From Dokdonella_A sp966248875 (GTDB taxonomy: Bacteria > Pseudomonadota > Gammaproteobacteria > Xanthomonadales > Rhodanobacteraceae): a stretch of DNA of 64,000 bases. Location: the NCBI GenBank assembly GCA_966248875.1, contig CBINBI010000005.1:1-64000 (forward strand), read 5' to 3'. The translations under genes and the position numbers were made by a program. The first letter of the stretch is position 1, and each line of letters begins with the position of its first letter. Of this stretch, positions 41,063-50,643 are shown piece after piece. Under the pieces are notes generated by a model. The model searched no databases. It was given only the letters and a program-made list of their open reading frames with translations, and was not told the origin of the DNA.

Positions 41063-41983
41063 CTATGGCTGTTGCGCGATGCCGGGCCGCCAGCCGCTTC
41101 GCGCCAGAAATGCCTCGGCGTCGTCGATTGCCAGAATCTCGCGCAGCGCACGCTGCTTGTCCTTCGCTTTCGTGTAGTACGACTTGACGATGCGGTAGCC
41201 GACCCAGTAACCGAGATCGCCCGGCTTCGTCATCGAGCCGTTGTAGAGCCACGCCGAAAGATCGGTCTTGTCCTCGTCGGCGACGAACGCCGTCTCGATC
41301 TCCTTCTCGCGTCCCTGCTCGCGCCACTTGAATCCGGGATAGGCGATGCCACCGGAGATCATCTCGCCGACGAACTCGGCCGCACCTTCGACCAGCGATG
41401 CCTCGAGCACGGTCGGCTTCTCCCTGTCGTAGAAAACCGGCGCGGCGATTGCCTGCTGCACGTGCGCATATTCGTGCGCGATCACGAACACGAAGCGATC
41501 CTCGACGTCCGGCTGCATCCAGGACACCGCGCAGAGCGCTTCGAGCCCGATCATGACGCCCGTGCGATCGGTCGCGCCGACCGGCTTGCCGCGGCCGACC
41601 GCGATCGTCACCGGCAGAAACGTGGCCTCGGGATAGAGCTCGCCGAGCTTCGCGAGATCGGCCGCGACGCGCGCCCGCACCCGCGGCAGCACATCCATGC
41701 AGCGCCTTGCATCGGCATACATCCGCGGACGCTTGGCGAGATTCGCAGCGATCGCCTCGCCGGTCACGCGACGGATCGCGGCAAGCCGGTGCAGGCCCTG
41801 TGAGCCCTTGTCTAGGTAGTCGCGCTGCAGCGCTTCGGCACTCGGATGGCCGCCCGCCGCGTCGTAAACGGCGTAGAACCGGTTGACATCCTCGATGTGG
41901 ACATCGGGATGGACCGCCGGTGCCGCGTGGCATGTCGCCACGCACGCCAACGCGCCGCAGAAAATCACCTGCATTCGTTTCAT
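41063..41983 (-). CDS. Secreted zinc metalloprotease-like protein (DUF2268 type)
   Basis: A 306-residue protein with a signal peptide (cleavage near CHAAPA). The zinc-binding motif HEYAH lies in VFVIAHEYAHVQQA, and a downstream Glu in EGAAEFVGEMISGG is the expected third ligand. This matches the DUF2268 predicted Zn-dependent peptidases. The substrate is unknown. It converges with the cupin gene. Confidence 0.85.
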   Translation of the reverse strand: MKRMQVIFCGALACVATCHAAPAVHPDVHIEDVNRFYAVYDAAGGHPSAEALQRDYLDKGSQGLHRLAAIRRVTGEAIAANLAKRPRMYADARRCMDVLPRVRARVAADLAKLGELYPEATFLPVTIAVGRGKPVGATDRTGVMIGLEALCAVSWMQPDVEDRFVFVIAHEYAHVQQAIAAPVFYDREKPTVLEASLVEGAAEFVGEMISGGIAYPGFKWREQGREKEIETAFVADEDKTDLSAWLYNGSMTKPGDLGYWVGYRIVKSYYTKAKDKQRALREILAIDDAEAFLARSGWRPGIAQQP

Positions 41984-42266
41984 GGACCTACACCAAAAAG
42001 CATAGGCGATCGTAGGCCGCTTCCGGTGCTGCCCACCTGTGCCAGAACGCCCGTCGGAGCGGAGGGCATGGTGGCAGCCGTGTCACGTCGATAGAACACG
42101 TTGCGGTGGCGCAGATCGGAAACGAACGGCGGCGCGACGGAGTTGGGCCATGCCGTTCGAAGCGCGTTCGCCTAGTTGGCGCTCTCCTCGACTCGGTGCT
42201 CGGCTCGCCGCCGCGCCGCACGCGGGCGATCACTGCCGGACGGCGACAGCCGATTTCGTGTGCTCG

Positions 42267-42275
42267 TGGCACAAT
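42267..42275 (+). promoter_or_regulatory. Extended -10 promoter directly upstream of pepQ
   Basis: TGG-CACAAT lies 7 nt before the pepQ ATG, with no Shine-Dalgarno, as at mltB, ygfB and 56173. It predicts a leaderless mRNA. The rest of the 299-bp interval 41984-42282 shows no gene. Confidence 0.45.
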
Positions 42276-42282
42276 CGCGTCC

Positions 42283-43617
42283 ATGGACACCGCCCACCCC
42301 GACCTCCACCCGCTCTACGCCGATCACCTCGCCACGCTGAAGTCGCGCGCGGACGCCGCGCTCGCGCGCGCGGGGCGCGATCACCTCGTCATCGCAGCGG
42401 GGCAGCCCCGCATCGCGTTTCTCGACGACAACCCGTATCCGTTCGTCGCGAATCCGTGGTTCAGGCACTGGCTGCCGGTGACGAAGGCGCCGGGTTCGTG
42501 GCTGGTCTACACGCCGGGCAAGAAGCCCAAGCTCATCTATCTCCAGCCGCGCGACTACTGGCACGTCGTCCCGGAAGCGCCGGCGGGCTACTGGGTGGAG
42601 CATTTCGAGATCGTCGTGATCCGCGAGGCCGCGGAGGCGGTGCCGCATCTGCCGAAGGAGCCGATGCGCTGCGCGATCGTCGGCGAGGACAACGCGGCGG
42701 TGGACGCGTTCATTCCGGACAATCCGTCGACGCTGCTGGAACACATGCACTATCACCGCGCGTACAAGACGCCGTACGAGCTGGCGATGATGCGCGTCGC
42801 CAGCAAGATCGGCGCGCGCGCGCACCGCGCCGCCGAGGCTGCGTTCCGCGCGGGCGAGTCGGAATTCGGCATCCACATGGCGTATCTCGCGGCGGCGAAG
42901 CAGACGGACAACGAGCTGCCGTACGCGAACATCATCGCGCTCAACGAGCACGGCGCGGTGCTGCACTACAGCGATCTGGACCACGCGCCGCCGGCGCACC
43001 TGCACTCGTTCCTGATCGATGCGGGTGCGAGCTTCCACGGCTATGCCAGCGACATCACGCGCACGTACGCCGGCGCGGGCGCGGACGAGTTCGCGGCGCT
43101 CATCGAGGTGGTGGACGCGGCGCAGCGCGGCTTCTGCGCGAAGGTGCGCCCGGGCCAGAGCTATCCCGAATTGCACATCCACGCGCATCACGTGCTCGCG
43201 GGCATCCTGCACGATCAGGGCTTCATCCGCATGAGCGCGGCAAGCGCGGTGGAATCCGGAGTCTCCTCGGCGTTCTTTCCGCACGGGCTCGGCCACGGCA
43301 TCGGGCTGCAGGTGCACGATGTTGCCGGATTCCAGAAGAGCGAAAGCGGCGGCGCGATCCCGAAGCCGCCCGGCCATCCGTATCTGCGCCTGACGCGCAC
43401 GCTCGAGCCCGGCATGGTGACGACCATCGAGCCGGGGATCTACTTCATCGACATGCTGCTCGCCGAGCTCAGGAAGAAACCCGCCGCGAAGGACGTGGCC
43501 TGGGACAAGGTGGACGCGTTCCGCAAATACGGCGGCATCCGCATCGAGGACGACGTGGTCTGCACCGAAGGCGAGCCCGAGAACCTGACGCGGGACGCGT
43601 TCGCGATGACGGGCTGA
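42283..43617 (+). CDS. pepQ: Xaa-Pro dipeptidase (prolidase)
   Basis: A 444-residue pita-bread-fold M24B peptidase. The five metal ligands are in LIDAGASFHGYASDITRTY (two Asp), HGLGHGIGLQVHD (His), TTIEPGIYF (Glu) and GGIRIEDDVV (Glu). It cleaves X-Pro dipeptides in the cytosol. The N-terminal half is the PepQ creatinase-like domain with NPYPFVANPWFRHWLP. ATG 42283 was chosen by family alignment; the frame is open upstream. Confidence 0.95.
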   Translation: MDTAHPDLHPLYADHLATLKSRADAALARAGRDHLVIAAGQPRIAFLDDNPYPFVANPWFRHWLPVTKAPGSWLVYTPGKKPKLIYLQPRDYWHVVPEAPAGYWVEHFEIVVIREAAEAVPHLPKEPMRCAIVGEDNAAVDAFIPDNPSTLLEHMHYHRAYKTPYELAMMRVASKIGARAHRAAEAAFRAGESEFGIHMAYLAAAKQTDNELPYANIIALNEHGAVLHYSDLDHAPPAHLHSFLIDAGASFHGYASDITRTYAGAGADEFAALIEVVDAAQRGFCAKVRPGQSYPELHIHAHHVLAGILHDQGFIRMSAASAVESGVSSAFFPHGLGHGIGLQVHDVAGFQKSESGGAIPKPPGHPYLRLTRTLEPGMVTTIEPGIYFIDMLLAELRKKPAAKDVAWDKVDAFRKYGGIRIEDDVVCTEGEPENLTRDAFAMTG

Positions 43618-43816
43618 GGACGTCGCTTTAGCGTTTCCCGCTCCCGCTCGCGGGAACACGCCCGTGAGGACACGCCGCTCCGGCATTCGAAGCGCTCTCA
43701 TGCGGCCCGGCGCGCCGGATTACAAATGAGTACAGCTGGCGGCATTCCGGGGCGTGGCTTCTTCTATCTTCCACTAGAATCCCGCTTTCCATCGCCGCTA
43801 CTCTGGGGAGAGCGAC

Positions 43817-46354
43817 ATGCGTTCAGGGATTCTCTCGGCCCTCGCCGCGCTGGCCGGCTCGGCCATCGTCTTTGCTGTCTCCGCCGCACCGCGCGACACC
43901 GGCGGCCTCACATCGCTGATGCGCGCGCAGCTCGCGGCGCGTTCCGCACACCCTCACGATGCGCCGCGCGCACCCCAACACGCGACGGAATGCATCGACG
44001 GCATGGCGGACATTTATCCGTGCTCGAACATCGACCTGCTCGCCTTCGTCCCGAAGTCGGAGTTCGGCTCCGGCCTCACCAACAGCCTCTGGGGCTGGGT
44101 CGATCCCGACAACGGCGACGAATACGCGCTGATCGGCGCCGATGACGGCGTCGTGTTCTACCGGCTGACACCCGACCCCACGCACCCCGTCTATGTCGGC
44201 AAGCTGCTGACCTACGCGGACGACTCGCTGTGGCGTGACGTGCGCGTCTATCAGAACTATGCCTATGTCGGCAGCGACAACAATCCCGGCCACGGCCTGC
44301 AGGTGTTCGATCTCACGCGCCTGCGCGGCCTCACCACGCCGCAGGATTTTCCGAAGGAAGGCGACGGCCACTACAGCGGGTTCGGTAGCAGCCACACGCT
44401 CTCGGTCAACACCGAAACCGGCTATCTCGGCGTCGCCGGCGGCGATCATTTCTGCCCGGGCGATTCGGAAGCCGGCGGCCTGCAGCTGCTCGACATCCAC
44501 ACCGACCCGACGCAGCCCACGCTCGCCGCCTGCGTCAACACGGACGGCTATACGCACGAAGCGCAGTGCTTCGTCTATCACGGACCCGATACCGCCTACG
44601 ACGGCCACGAGATCTGCTTCAACTCGGACGGCTGGAGCGGCCATCTCGCGATCGTCGACGCCAACGACAAGAACGCGCTGCAGTCGCTGTCGATCATTCC
44701 GTACACGGGCAGCGCGTTCACGCACCAGGGCTGGCTAACCGACGATCACCGCTACTTCCTCGTCAACGACGAGCTCGACGAGGAGGATCACGGCCATAAC
44801 GCGCGCACCTACGTGTTCGACGTGTCGGATCTCCATGCGCCCGCCCTGGTCGGCTACCACCAGCACCCGCTGTCGGTCATCGATCACAACCTCTACGTAC
44901 ACGGGCAGTACGTGTTCGAGTCGAACTATGAGGCCGGCTTGCGCATCCTGCGCATCGATAACCTTTCGGCTGCCGAGATGACTGAGGTTGCATTTTTTGA
45001 TCTCTATCCGAACAGCGACACCAAGAACTTCAACGGCAACTGGAACAATTTCCTGTTCCCGAGCGGCATGGTGATCGCGACCAGCATCGACGAAGGCTTC
45101 TTCGTGCTGGAGCCGCACATCTGCACGGCGCCGGTGACCCCGGCCGGGCTCACCGCGGTGCCGAACGGCGACAACCGCATCGATCTCGCCTGGAGCGCCG
45201 GGGCCGATGGCACGACCTACCGCGTCGAACGCGCGCAGGGAAGCTGCAGCGGAACGTTCCGCACGATCGCTGATCAGCTTGCCGATGCCGTGTATCCGGA
45301 CACGAGCGCATCGGGCCAGGTGACATACGGCTACCGCGTGATCGCAGTCGACGAGACCGGCTTCTGCGCGTCCGAGGCCTCGGAGTGCGTCGAGGCGGAG
45401 ACGACCGGCGAGTGCACGGCGGCGCCGCTCTTCGCGGGCATCCAGAGCGCGGAAAACGCAGGCACGTCGCAGTGCCACGTCGATCTCGCCTGGAACGCGG
45501 CGAGCCCTGCCTGCGGCAGCGCGACCACCTATTCGGTCTATCGCTCCGAAGATCCGGACTTCATCCCCGGTGACGACACCCGGATCCTCTCCGACTGGTT
45601 TGACACGATGTTCGCGGACCTCAGCGCCTCCGGCCGCACGACGTACTACTACGTCGTACGCGCGGTCGACGGCGTCAATCACGCCGAGGACGACAATCTC
45701 GTCCGCCTCGCCGCCACGCCGAGCGGGCCGCTCGCGGATGGCACGTTCGCGACAGGCGCCGAGCCTGGCGATCCGCTGCTCGACACGAGCGGCACGGCCG
45801 GTGCCGGCGGCGTGCGCATTCCGGACGAAGTCGAGCACGCCGGCTGGCACATCTCCAGCGAGCTCTTCCACGCCGGCGCGCAGAGCTTCTGGTCCATCGC
45901 TGCCAACAATCTCTGCATCACGCTGACGACGCCGCCGCTCGATCTCACGGCCGGCGAGTCGTCGACCCTGTCGTTCTGGAGCGCGTGGGACATTGAGCAA
46001 GGCTGGGACGGCGGCGTGATCGAGATTTCCACCGACGGCGGCACGAACTGGTCGAGGGTGACGCCCGTCGGCGGCTATCCCGGCACGATCACCAACGGCG
46101 GCACGCTCTGCGGCGTCGCTCAGGGCGACGGCGCGTTCACCGGCATGAATCATCTCGACTGGACGTCGTATGACGTGGATCTCTCCGCGCACGCGGGCGA
46201 GACCGTGCAGCTGCGCTGGCTCTACCGCACCGACCAGGCGCAGACGGGCGAGGGCTGGTTCGTGGACGACATCGCGCTCACGCATGCGCAGGTGCCCGGC
46301 ATGTGCATGAGCGCGGCCGATGCGATCTTCATCGACGGCTTCGACAATCCGTAG
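43817..46354 (+). CDS. Choice-of-anchor B family secreted protein with fibronectin-type repeats and GFD tail
   Basis: An 845-residue protein with a signal peptide (cleavage near VSAAPR). Residues about 58-435 form an LVIVD-repeat propeller typical of choice-of-anchor B proteins (CIDGMADIYPCSNIDLLAF, GDGHYSGFGSSHTLSVNTETGY, HQGWLTDDHRYFLVNDE). Two fibronectin-III-like segments follow (about 440-640), then a jelly-roll-like domain (680-830) and the C-terminal IFIDGFDNP. That end is like IFTSGFE of the 2532-6041 product. It is probably surface-displayed or released; partners are unknown. The Shine-Dalgarno GGGGAGAG is strong. A -10-like TAGAAT lies at 43775-43780. Confidence 0.88.
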   Translation: MRSGILSALAALAGSAIVFAVSAAPRDTGGLTSLMRAQLAARSAHPHDAPRAPQHATECIDGMADIYPCSNIDLLAFVPKSEFGSGLTNSLWGWVDPDNGDEYALIGADDGVVFYRLTPDPTHPVYVGKLLTYADDSLWRDVRVYQNYAYVGSDNNPGHGLQVFDLTRLRGLTTPQDFPKEGDGHYSGFGSSHTLSVNTETGYLGVAGGDHFCPGDSEAGGLQLLDIHTDPTQPTLAACVNTDGYTHEAQCFVYHGPDTAYDGHEICFNSDGWSGHLAIVDANDKNALQSLSIIPYTGSAFTHQGWLTDDHRYFLVNDELDEEDHGHNARTYVFDVSDLHAPALVGYHQHPLSVIDHNLYVHGQYVFESNYEAGLRILRIDNLSAAEMTEVAFFDLYPNSDTKNFNGNWNNFLFPSGMVIATSIDEGFFVLEPHICTAPVTPAGLTAVPNGDNRIDLAWSAGADGTTYRVERAQGSCSGTFRTIADQLADAVYPDTSASGQVTYGYRVIAVDETGFCASEASECVEAETTGECTAAPLFAGIQSAENAGTSQCHVDLAWNAASPACGSATTYSVYRSEDPDFIPGDDTRILSDWFDTMFADLSASGRTTYYYVVRAVDGVNHAEDDNLVRLAATPSGPLADGTFATGAEPGDPLLDTSGTAGAGGVRIPDEVEHAGWHISSELFHAGAQSFWSIAANNLCITLTTPPLDLTAGESSTLSFWSAWDIEQGWDGGVIEISTDGGTNWSRVTPVGGYPGTITNGGTLCGVAQGDGAFTGMNHLDWTSYDVDLSAHAGETVQLRWLYRTDQAQTGEGWFVDDIALTHAQVPGMCMSAADAIFIDGFDNP

Positions 46355-46364
46355 GACTGCATCG

Positions 46365-46394
46365 GGGCCTCTCCCGCCTGTGGGAGAGGGCCCG
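46365..46394. terminator. Perfect hairpin between convergent genes
   Basis: GGCCTCTCCC ... GGGAGAGGGCC forms a strong stem with a short GCCTGT loop, between the 43817-46354 gene and cydB. It lacks a T-run on either strand, so it may act as a bidirectional transcription stop, an RNA-stabilising hairpin or a dispersed repeat. The rest of the gap is empty. Confidence 0.4.
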
Positions 46395-46505
46395 GCGGGC
46401 GGGCCGTAGCGCCGCCATGAGACTTCCTCACCCGCGGCGCTGCGTACTCCCGCTGTCCGAAGAGGCGACACAAAGGTGGGCTTCCGCCCACTATGTCATC
46501 CGCAG

Positions 46506-47516
46506 TCAGTGGTACCCCGCCTCCGCCGTCACCTTCCCGCGAAACACGCGATACGAATAGAACGTGTAGCCGAGCACGGCCGGGATCATGATCAGCGCGC
46601 CCACCAGCACGAATCCCTGCGCGCTCGGCGCCGCGGCGGCGTCCCAGATGCTGAGGTTCGGCGGCACGATGTTCGGCCAGAGACCGGCGACGAGGCCGAT
46701 GAAACCGAGCCCGAAGAAACATAGCGAAAGCACGAACGGTGCGAGCTCCCGATTCTTCAGCACGGCGCGCCAGAGCAGCGCGGCGTTCAGTGCTGTCAAC
46801 ACCGGCACCGGTGAAAGGTAGAGCAGGTTCGGCCACGTGAACCAGCGCTGGCGCAATGCGGGATCGAGGAACGGCAGCCACGCGCTGACCAGCAGCATGA
46901 ATGCGATCACCGCCAGCATCAGCGGCCGCGTGAGATCGAACGCGATGCGCTGCACGCGGCCGTCGGTCTTCAGCACGATCCAGGTCGCCCCAAGCAGCGC
47001 GTAGCCGAACACGACCGCGATGCCGGTCAGCATCGAGAACGGGCTGAACCAGGCAAACGCGCCATCGAGATACTTGCCGCCCTTGAGCGGCATGCCCTCC
47101 ACGATCGCGCCGAGGATCACGCCCTGCGCGAACGCGGTGATCATCGAGCCCGCCGTGAACGCAATGCCCCAGAGCCAGCGCGAGCTCTCCGCCTTGAAGC
47201 GGAACTCGAACGCGACGCCGCGGAAGATCAGTGCGATCAGCATCAGCAGCACCGGCAGATACAGTGTCGACAGCACCACCGCGTACGCGCGCGGAAACGC
47301 GGCCAGCAGCCCGGCGCCGCCGAGCACGAGCCAGGTTTCGTTGCCGTCCCAGATCGGCGCGGCCGTGTTCATCATGAGGTCGCGCTGGTGCTCGTCGTCG
47401 GCGAACGGCGTCAGGATGCCGATGCCGAGCACGAAGCCGTCGAGCAGCACGTACATGATGACGGCGAAGCCGATGATGAAGAACCAGACGACAGGCAGCA
47501 CGGTTTCGACGGTCAT
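46506..47516 (-). CDS. cydB: Cytochrome bd-type quinol oxidase subunit II
   Basis: A 336-residue membrane protein with about 8-9 helices: FAVIMYVLLDGFVLGIGIL, NTAAPIWDGNETWLVLGGAGLLAAFPRAYA-type core (47280-47400) and FRGVAFEFRFK. It supports the CydA catalytic subunit in the quinol-oxidising, O2-reducing complex of the inner membrane. The ATG overlaps the cydA stop (ATGA). No small cydX/DUF2474-type gene was found downstream. Confidence 0.96.
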   Translation of the reverse strand: MTVETVLPVVWFFIIGFAVIMYVLLDGFVLGIGILTPFADDEHQRDLMMNTAAPIWDGNETWLVLGGAGLLAAFPRAYAVVLSTLYLPVLLMLIALIFRGVAFEFRFKAESSRWLWGIAFTAGSMITAFAQGVILGAIVEGMPLKGGKYLDGAFAWFSPFSMLTGIAVVFGYALLGATWIVLKTDGRVQRIAFDLTRPLMLAVIAFMLLVSAWLPFLDPALRQRWFTWPNLLYLSPVPVLTALNAALLWRAVLKNRELAPFVLSLCFFGLGFIGLVAGLWPNIVPPNLSIWDAAAAPSAQGFVLVGALIMIPAVLGYTFYSYRVFRGKVTAEAGYH

Positions 47517-48895
47517 GACGCGGCCCCACTGCGCTCCGCAGCGGAGATCGGGCGCGCCGGCGTCTGCGCGATCGTGCCGCGTGGCGGCGCGGCGACCGGC
47601 CCGGTGCGCACGAGCTTGACGAGATACCACGTGCCGAATCCGAACACGATCGCGTAGACGACGACGAACGTGACCAGCGACGCGACGACGCTGCCGAGCC
47701 CGACGCCGCTGAAACCGTCGGCCGTGCGCATCAGGCCGTAGACGATCCAGGGCTGCCGGCCGATCTCGGCGGTGTACCAGCCGCAGAGGACGGCGACGAA
47801 TCCTGCCGGCGCCATCCACACGCAGCAGCGCAGGTACCAGCGCGACGAGAACAATGTGCCGCGCCGCCACAGCACGAGCCCGGCGATGGCCATCGCCAGC
47901 ATCAGGATTCCGATGCCGACCATGACGCGGAACGCGAAGAACACCGGAGCTACCGGCGGGCGCTGGTCGGCCGGAAAATCCTTGAGGCCCTTCACCTCGC
48001 CGTTCCACTCGTGCGTCAGGATCAGGCTGCCGAGGTGCGGCACGTCGATGGCATAGCGATTCGTCTCGGCTTCCTCATCGGGAATCGCGAACAGAGTCAG
48101 GGGCACGGAGCGCTCGGTGTCCCAGCGCGCCTCGATCGCGGCGAGCTTGGCGGGCTGGTAGTCGCGCACGTTGAGGCCGTGCATGTCGCCGAACAGGATC
48201 TGCACCGGCGTCGTGATCGCGACGAACGCGAGCGAGCAGCGCAGCATGAGCTTCGCCTTCTCGACGTGCTCGCCGCGCAGGAGATAGTACGCCGCGACGC
48301 CGCCGACCACCGTCGCCGTGGTCAGGAACGCGGCGAGCACCATGTGCGGCAGGCGGTAGAAGAACGACGGATTGAAGATCACCGCCCACCAGTCGACCGG
48401 CACGAAAATACCGTCGCGGACCTCGTGGCCCTGCGGCGTCTGCATCCAGCTGTTCGCCGCGATGATCCAGAACGTCGAGATCAGCGTGCCGATCGCGACC
48501 ATCGCCGTGGCCAGGAAGTGCATGCGGTCGCTGACCTTCTTCCAGCCGAACAGCATGACGCCGAGGAAGGTCGCCTCGAGGAAGAACGCCGTCAGCACTT
48601 CGTAGTTGAGCAGCGGCCCGATTACGTTGCCGGCCACGATCGAGAACTTCGACCAGTTCGTGCCGAACTGGAAGCTCATCACGATGCCGGACACGACGCC
48701 CATGCCGAACGAGACCGCGAAGATGCGCAGCCAGAAGAAGTAGAGATCGCGGATGCGGTCCTCGCGCTTCTTCAGCCACAGCGCTTCGAGAAACGCGAGC
48801 CACCAGGCGAGGCCGATCGTGAAGGCCGGGAACAGGATATGGAACGAGATGACGAATCCGAACTGGATGCGCGAAAGGAACTCGGCTTCCGACAT
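47513..48895 (-). CDS. cydA: Cytochrome bd-type quinol oxidase subunit I, cyanide-insensitive (short Q-loop) type
   Basis: A 460-residue subunit holding the haems. The haem-ligand His lies in ISFHILFPAF; further features are TAFFLEATFLGVMLFGW, the GDMHG segment and the KLAAIEARWDTE start of the Q-loop. Between NRYAIDVPHLGS and PPVAPVFFAFRVMVG the Q-loop is short: the long insert of E. coli CydA is absent. This marks the CIO branch. CIO enzymes resist cyanide and often sulfide, which suits the nearby sulfur-handling genes. The start is ATG 48895 (MSEAEF). The 206 bp upstream to 49101 contain a TACACT -10-like hexamer at 48987-48992 (minus strand). Confidence 0.95.
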   Translation of the reverse strand: MSEAEFLSRIQFGFVISFHILFPAFTIGLAWWLAFLEALWLKKREDRIRDLYFFWLRIFAVSFGMGVVSGIVMSFQFGTNWSKFSIVAGNVIGPLLNYEVLTAFFLEATFLGVMLFGWKKVSDRMHFLATAMVAIGTLISTFWIIAANSWMQTPQGHEVRDGIFVPVDWWAVIFNPSFFYRLPHMVLAAFLTTATVVGGVAAYYLLRGEHVEKAKLMLRCSLAFVAITTPVQILFGDMHGLNVRDYQPAKLAAIEARWDTERSVPLTLFAIPDEEAETNRYAIDVPHLGSLILTHEWNGEVKGLKDFPADQRPPVAPVFFAFRVMVGIGILMLAMAIAGLVLWRRGTLFSSRWYLRCCVWMAPAGFVAVLCGWYTAEIGRQPWIVYGLMRTADGFSGVGLGSVVASLVTFVVVYAIVFGFGTWYLVKLVRTGPVAAPPRGTIAQTPARPISAAERSGAAS

Positions 48896-49101
48896 GCTGC
48901 ACGCCCTTTCCGGTCGGCCGGCGCAGTCACGAGCCTGCAGCGGCTCGATCGTCATCGCCAAGCGGCGACGAATCGCCGCACGGCATAGTGTAGTCCCCTG
49001 ACAGGCCGCGCGGGCGGCAAACGGCCGCAGCGCGTCATCCGCTGCTCCGCGCCCTGCGGTGACGGTGTTTTCGTTTCCGCGCCGCTTAGAATCGCGCCGC
49101 C

Positions 49102-49410
49102 ATGACGAGCCCGCGTGCCGACAGAACCGCGGCCGCCTCGCATCCCTGGCGTTCGCGCCTGCGCATCGTCGTGCCGCTGGCGTTCCTCGCCATGGTGGGC
49201 TGACTCGTCGTGCGCGAGATCGGCAGCGACTTCGACCTGCCGACCGTGCAGCGCACGCTGATCCGCGTGCCTGCCGCGGGGGCCATCGGCGTCGCACTGC
49301 TTGCGCTCAGCGCGTGCGCAAGGCTCATCGAGCGGATGCCATCAAGGCCTCTATCGCGTCGGGATCGCGCGGCACCGCGTTCGTCAGGATCTCGGGATCG
49401 CCGCGGGTGA
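49102..49410 (+). pseudogene. Possible broken small membrane-protein gene (in-frame TGA at 49201)
   Basis: From ATG 49102 the frame reads 33 codons (MTSPRADRTAASHPWRSR, then VVPLAFLAMVG) and meets TGA at 49201. It continues in the same frame with LVVREIGSDFDLPTVQRTL and a second hydrophobic stretch (AIGVALLALSACARL). The two halves look like one two-helix membrane protein in which a Trp codon became TGA. A TAGAAT hexamer lies 9 bp before the ATG. The last 86 bp overlap the 3' end of pepP on the other strand. It may be a chance frame; no homologue was recognised. Confidence 0.3.
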
Positions 49411-50638
49411 CCACCACGTCGTCTTCGATGCGGATGCCGATGCCGCGCCAGCGCGCGGGCACTTTCTTGAGATCCGGCGCGATATAGATGCCGGGCTCGA
49501 CGGTGACCACCATGCCGGGCTCGAGCAGCCGGAACTCGCCGTCGACGCGATAATCGCCGACGTCATGCACGTCGAGCCCGAGCCAATGCCCGGTCTTGTG
49601 CATGTAGAACCTGCGGTACGCGTGCTCGCGCAGGTTCTTCTCGAGGCTGCCTTCGAGCAGGCCAAGCCGGATCAGCCCGCGCGTAATCACGCGGACGGCG
49701 GCTTCGTGGTACGCGTCGAACGGGCGACCCGGCCGCACCTCGTCGATCGCGGCGGCCTGTGCCGCGAGCACGATGTCGTACAGCGCGCGCTGCTCGGGCG
49801 AGAACCGGCCGTTGACCGGAAACGTGCGCGTGATGTCGGACGCGTAGCACGCGTACTCCGCGCCGGCGTCGATCAGGAGCAGATCACCGTCGCGCAGCGG
49901 CGCGTCGTTCGCGCGATAGTGCAGCACGCAGGCGTTCGCGCCGCCGCCGACGATCGGCTCGTAGCTCGGCACCGCGCCGTGGCGGCGGAACTCATGCAGG
50001 AGCTCGGCTTCGATCTCGTGCTCGTTCATGCCGGGCCGCGTCGCGCGCATCGCGCGGACGTGCGCCGCCGCCGCGATCTTCGCCGACTTCTTCATGAGGC
50101 GCAGCTCGCTGCGCGACTTGTACAGGCGCAGGTCGTGCAGGAGATGCGACAGCGCGACGAACTCGTGCGGCGGCACGGCGCCCTTGCGCGCGTCGGCGCG
50201 CACGCGGTTGACCCAGCCGATCAGCTTGAGATCGAACTCGGGATCGTGCCCGAAGTGATAGTAGACGCGCGTGCGGCCCTCGATCATGCCGGGCAGGATG
50301 TCGTCGATGTCGTCGATCGGGAACGCGTCGTCGAAGCCGTAATCCTTCACCGCGCCTTCGGTGCCGGCGCGCGCGCCGTCCCAGCGCTCGCGCTCGGGAT
50401 CGCGCTCGCGACAGAACAGGATCGTCTCGCCCTGCGCACGCCCGTGGATCAGCGCGAGCACCGCGCCGGGCTCGGGAAAGCCGCTGAGATAGTGGAAGTC
50501 GCTGTCCTGCCGGTACGGATAGTGGGAATCGTTGCTGCGCACGCGCTCGGGCGCGGCGGGCACGATCACGATCGCGTCACGGCCTGCCATGCGCATCAGC
50601 TGACGGCGGCGACGCGCATACTCCCTTGTGTCGATCAT
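49325..50638 (-). CDS. pepP: Xaa-Pro aminopeptidase
   Basis: A 437-residue M24B aminopeptidase that removes an N-terminal residue before Pro. Metal ligands are in LIDAGAEYACYASDITRTF, HKTGHWLGLDVHDVG, VTVEPGIYI and GIRIEDDVVVT. The N-terminal domain has RVRSNDSHYPYRQDSDFHYLSGF. ATG 50638 is 5 nt after the ygfB stop, so ygfB-pepP is an operon as in many gammaproteobacteria. The longer frame upstream lies over ygfB and is rejected. Confidence 0.96.
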   Translation of the reverse strand: MIDTREYARRRRQLMRMAGRDAIVIVPAAPERVRSNDSHYPYRQDSDFHYLSGFPEPGAVLALIHGRAQGETILFCRERDPERERWDGARAGTEGAVKDYGFDDAFPIDDIDDILPGMIEGRTRVYYHFGHDPEFDLKLIGWVNRVRADARKGAVPPHEFVALSHLLHDLRLYKSRSELRLMKKSAKIAAAAHVRAMRATRPGMNEHEIEAELLHEFRRHGAVPSYEPIVGGGANACVLHYRANDAPLRDGDLLLIDAGAEYACYASDITRTFPVNGRFSPEQRALYDIVLAAQAAAIDEVRPGRPFDAYHEAAVRVITRGLIRLGLLEGSLEKNLREHAYRRFYMHKTGHWLGLDVHDVGDYRVDGEFRLLEPGMVVTVEPGIYIAPDLKKVPARWRGIGIRIEDDVVVTRGDPEILTNAVPRDPDAIEALMASAR

Positions 50639-50643
50639 CGGCG

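Noticed and set aside
46365..46394. Full Rho-independent terminator between the anchor-B gene and cydB
   Set aside because: The hairpin is strong but has no T-run on either side, so it is recorded only as a hairpin of uncertain role.
49201..49203. Selenocysteine read-through at the in-frame TGA
   Set aside because: No SECIS-like hairpin was seen just downstream, no selenoprotein family matches, and a Trp-to-stop change explains it more simply.
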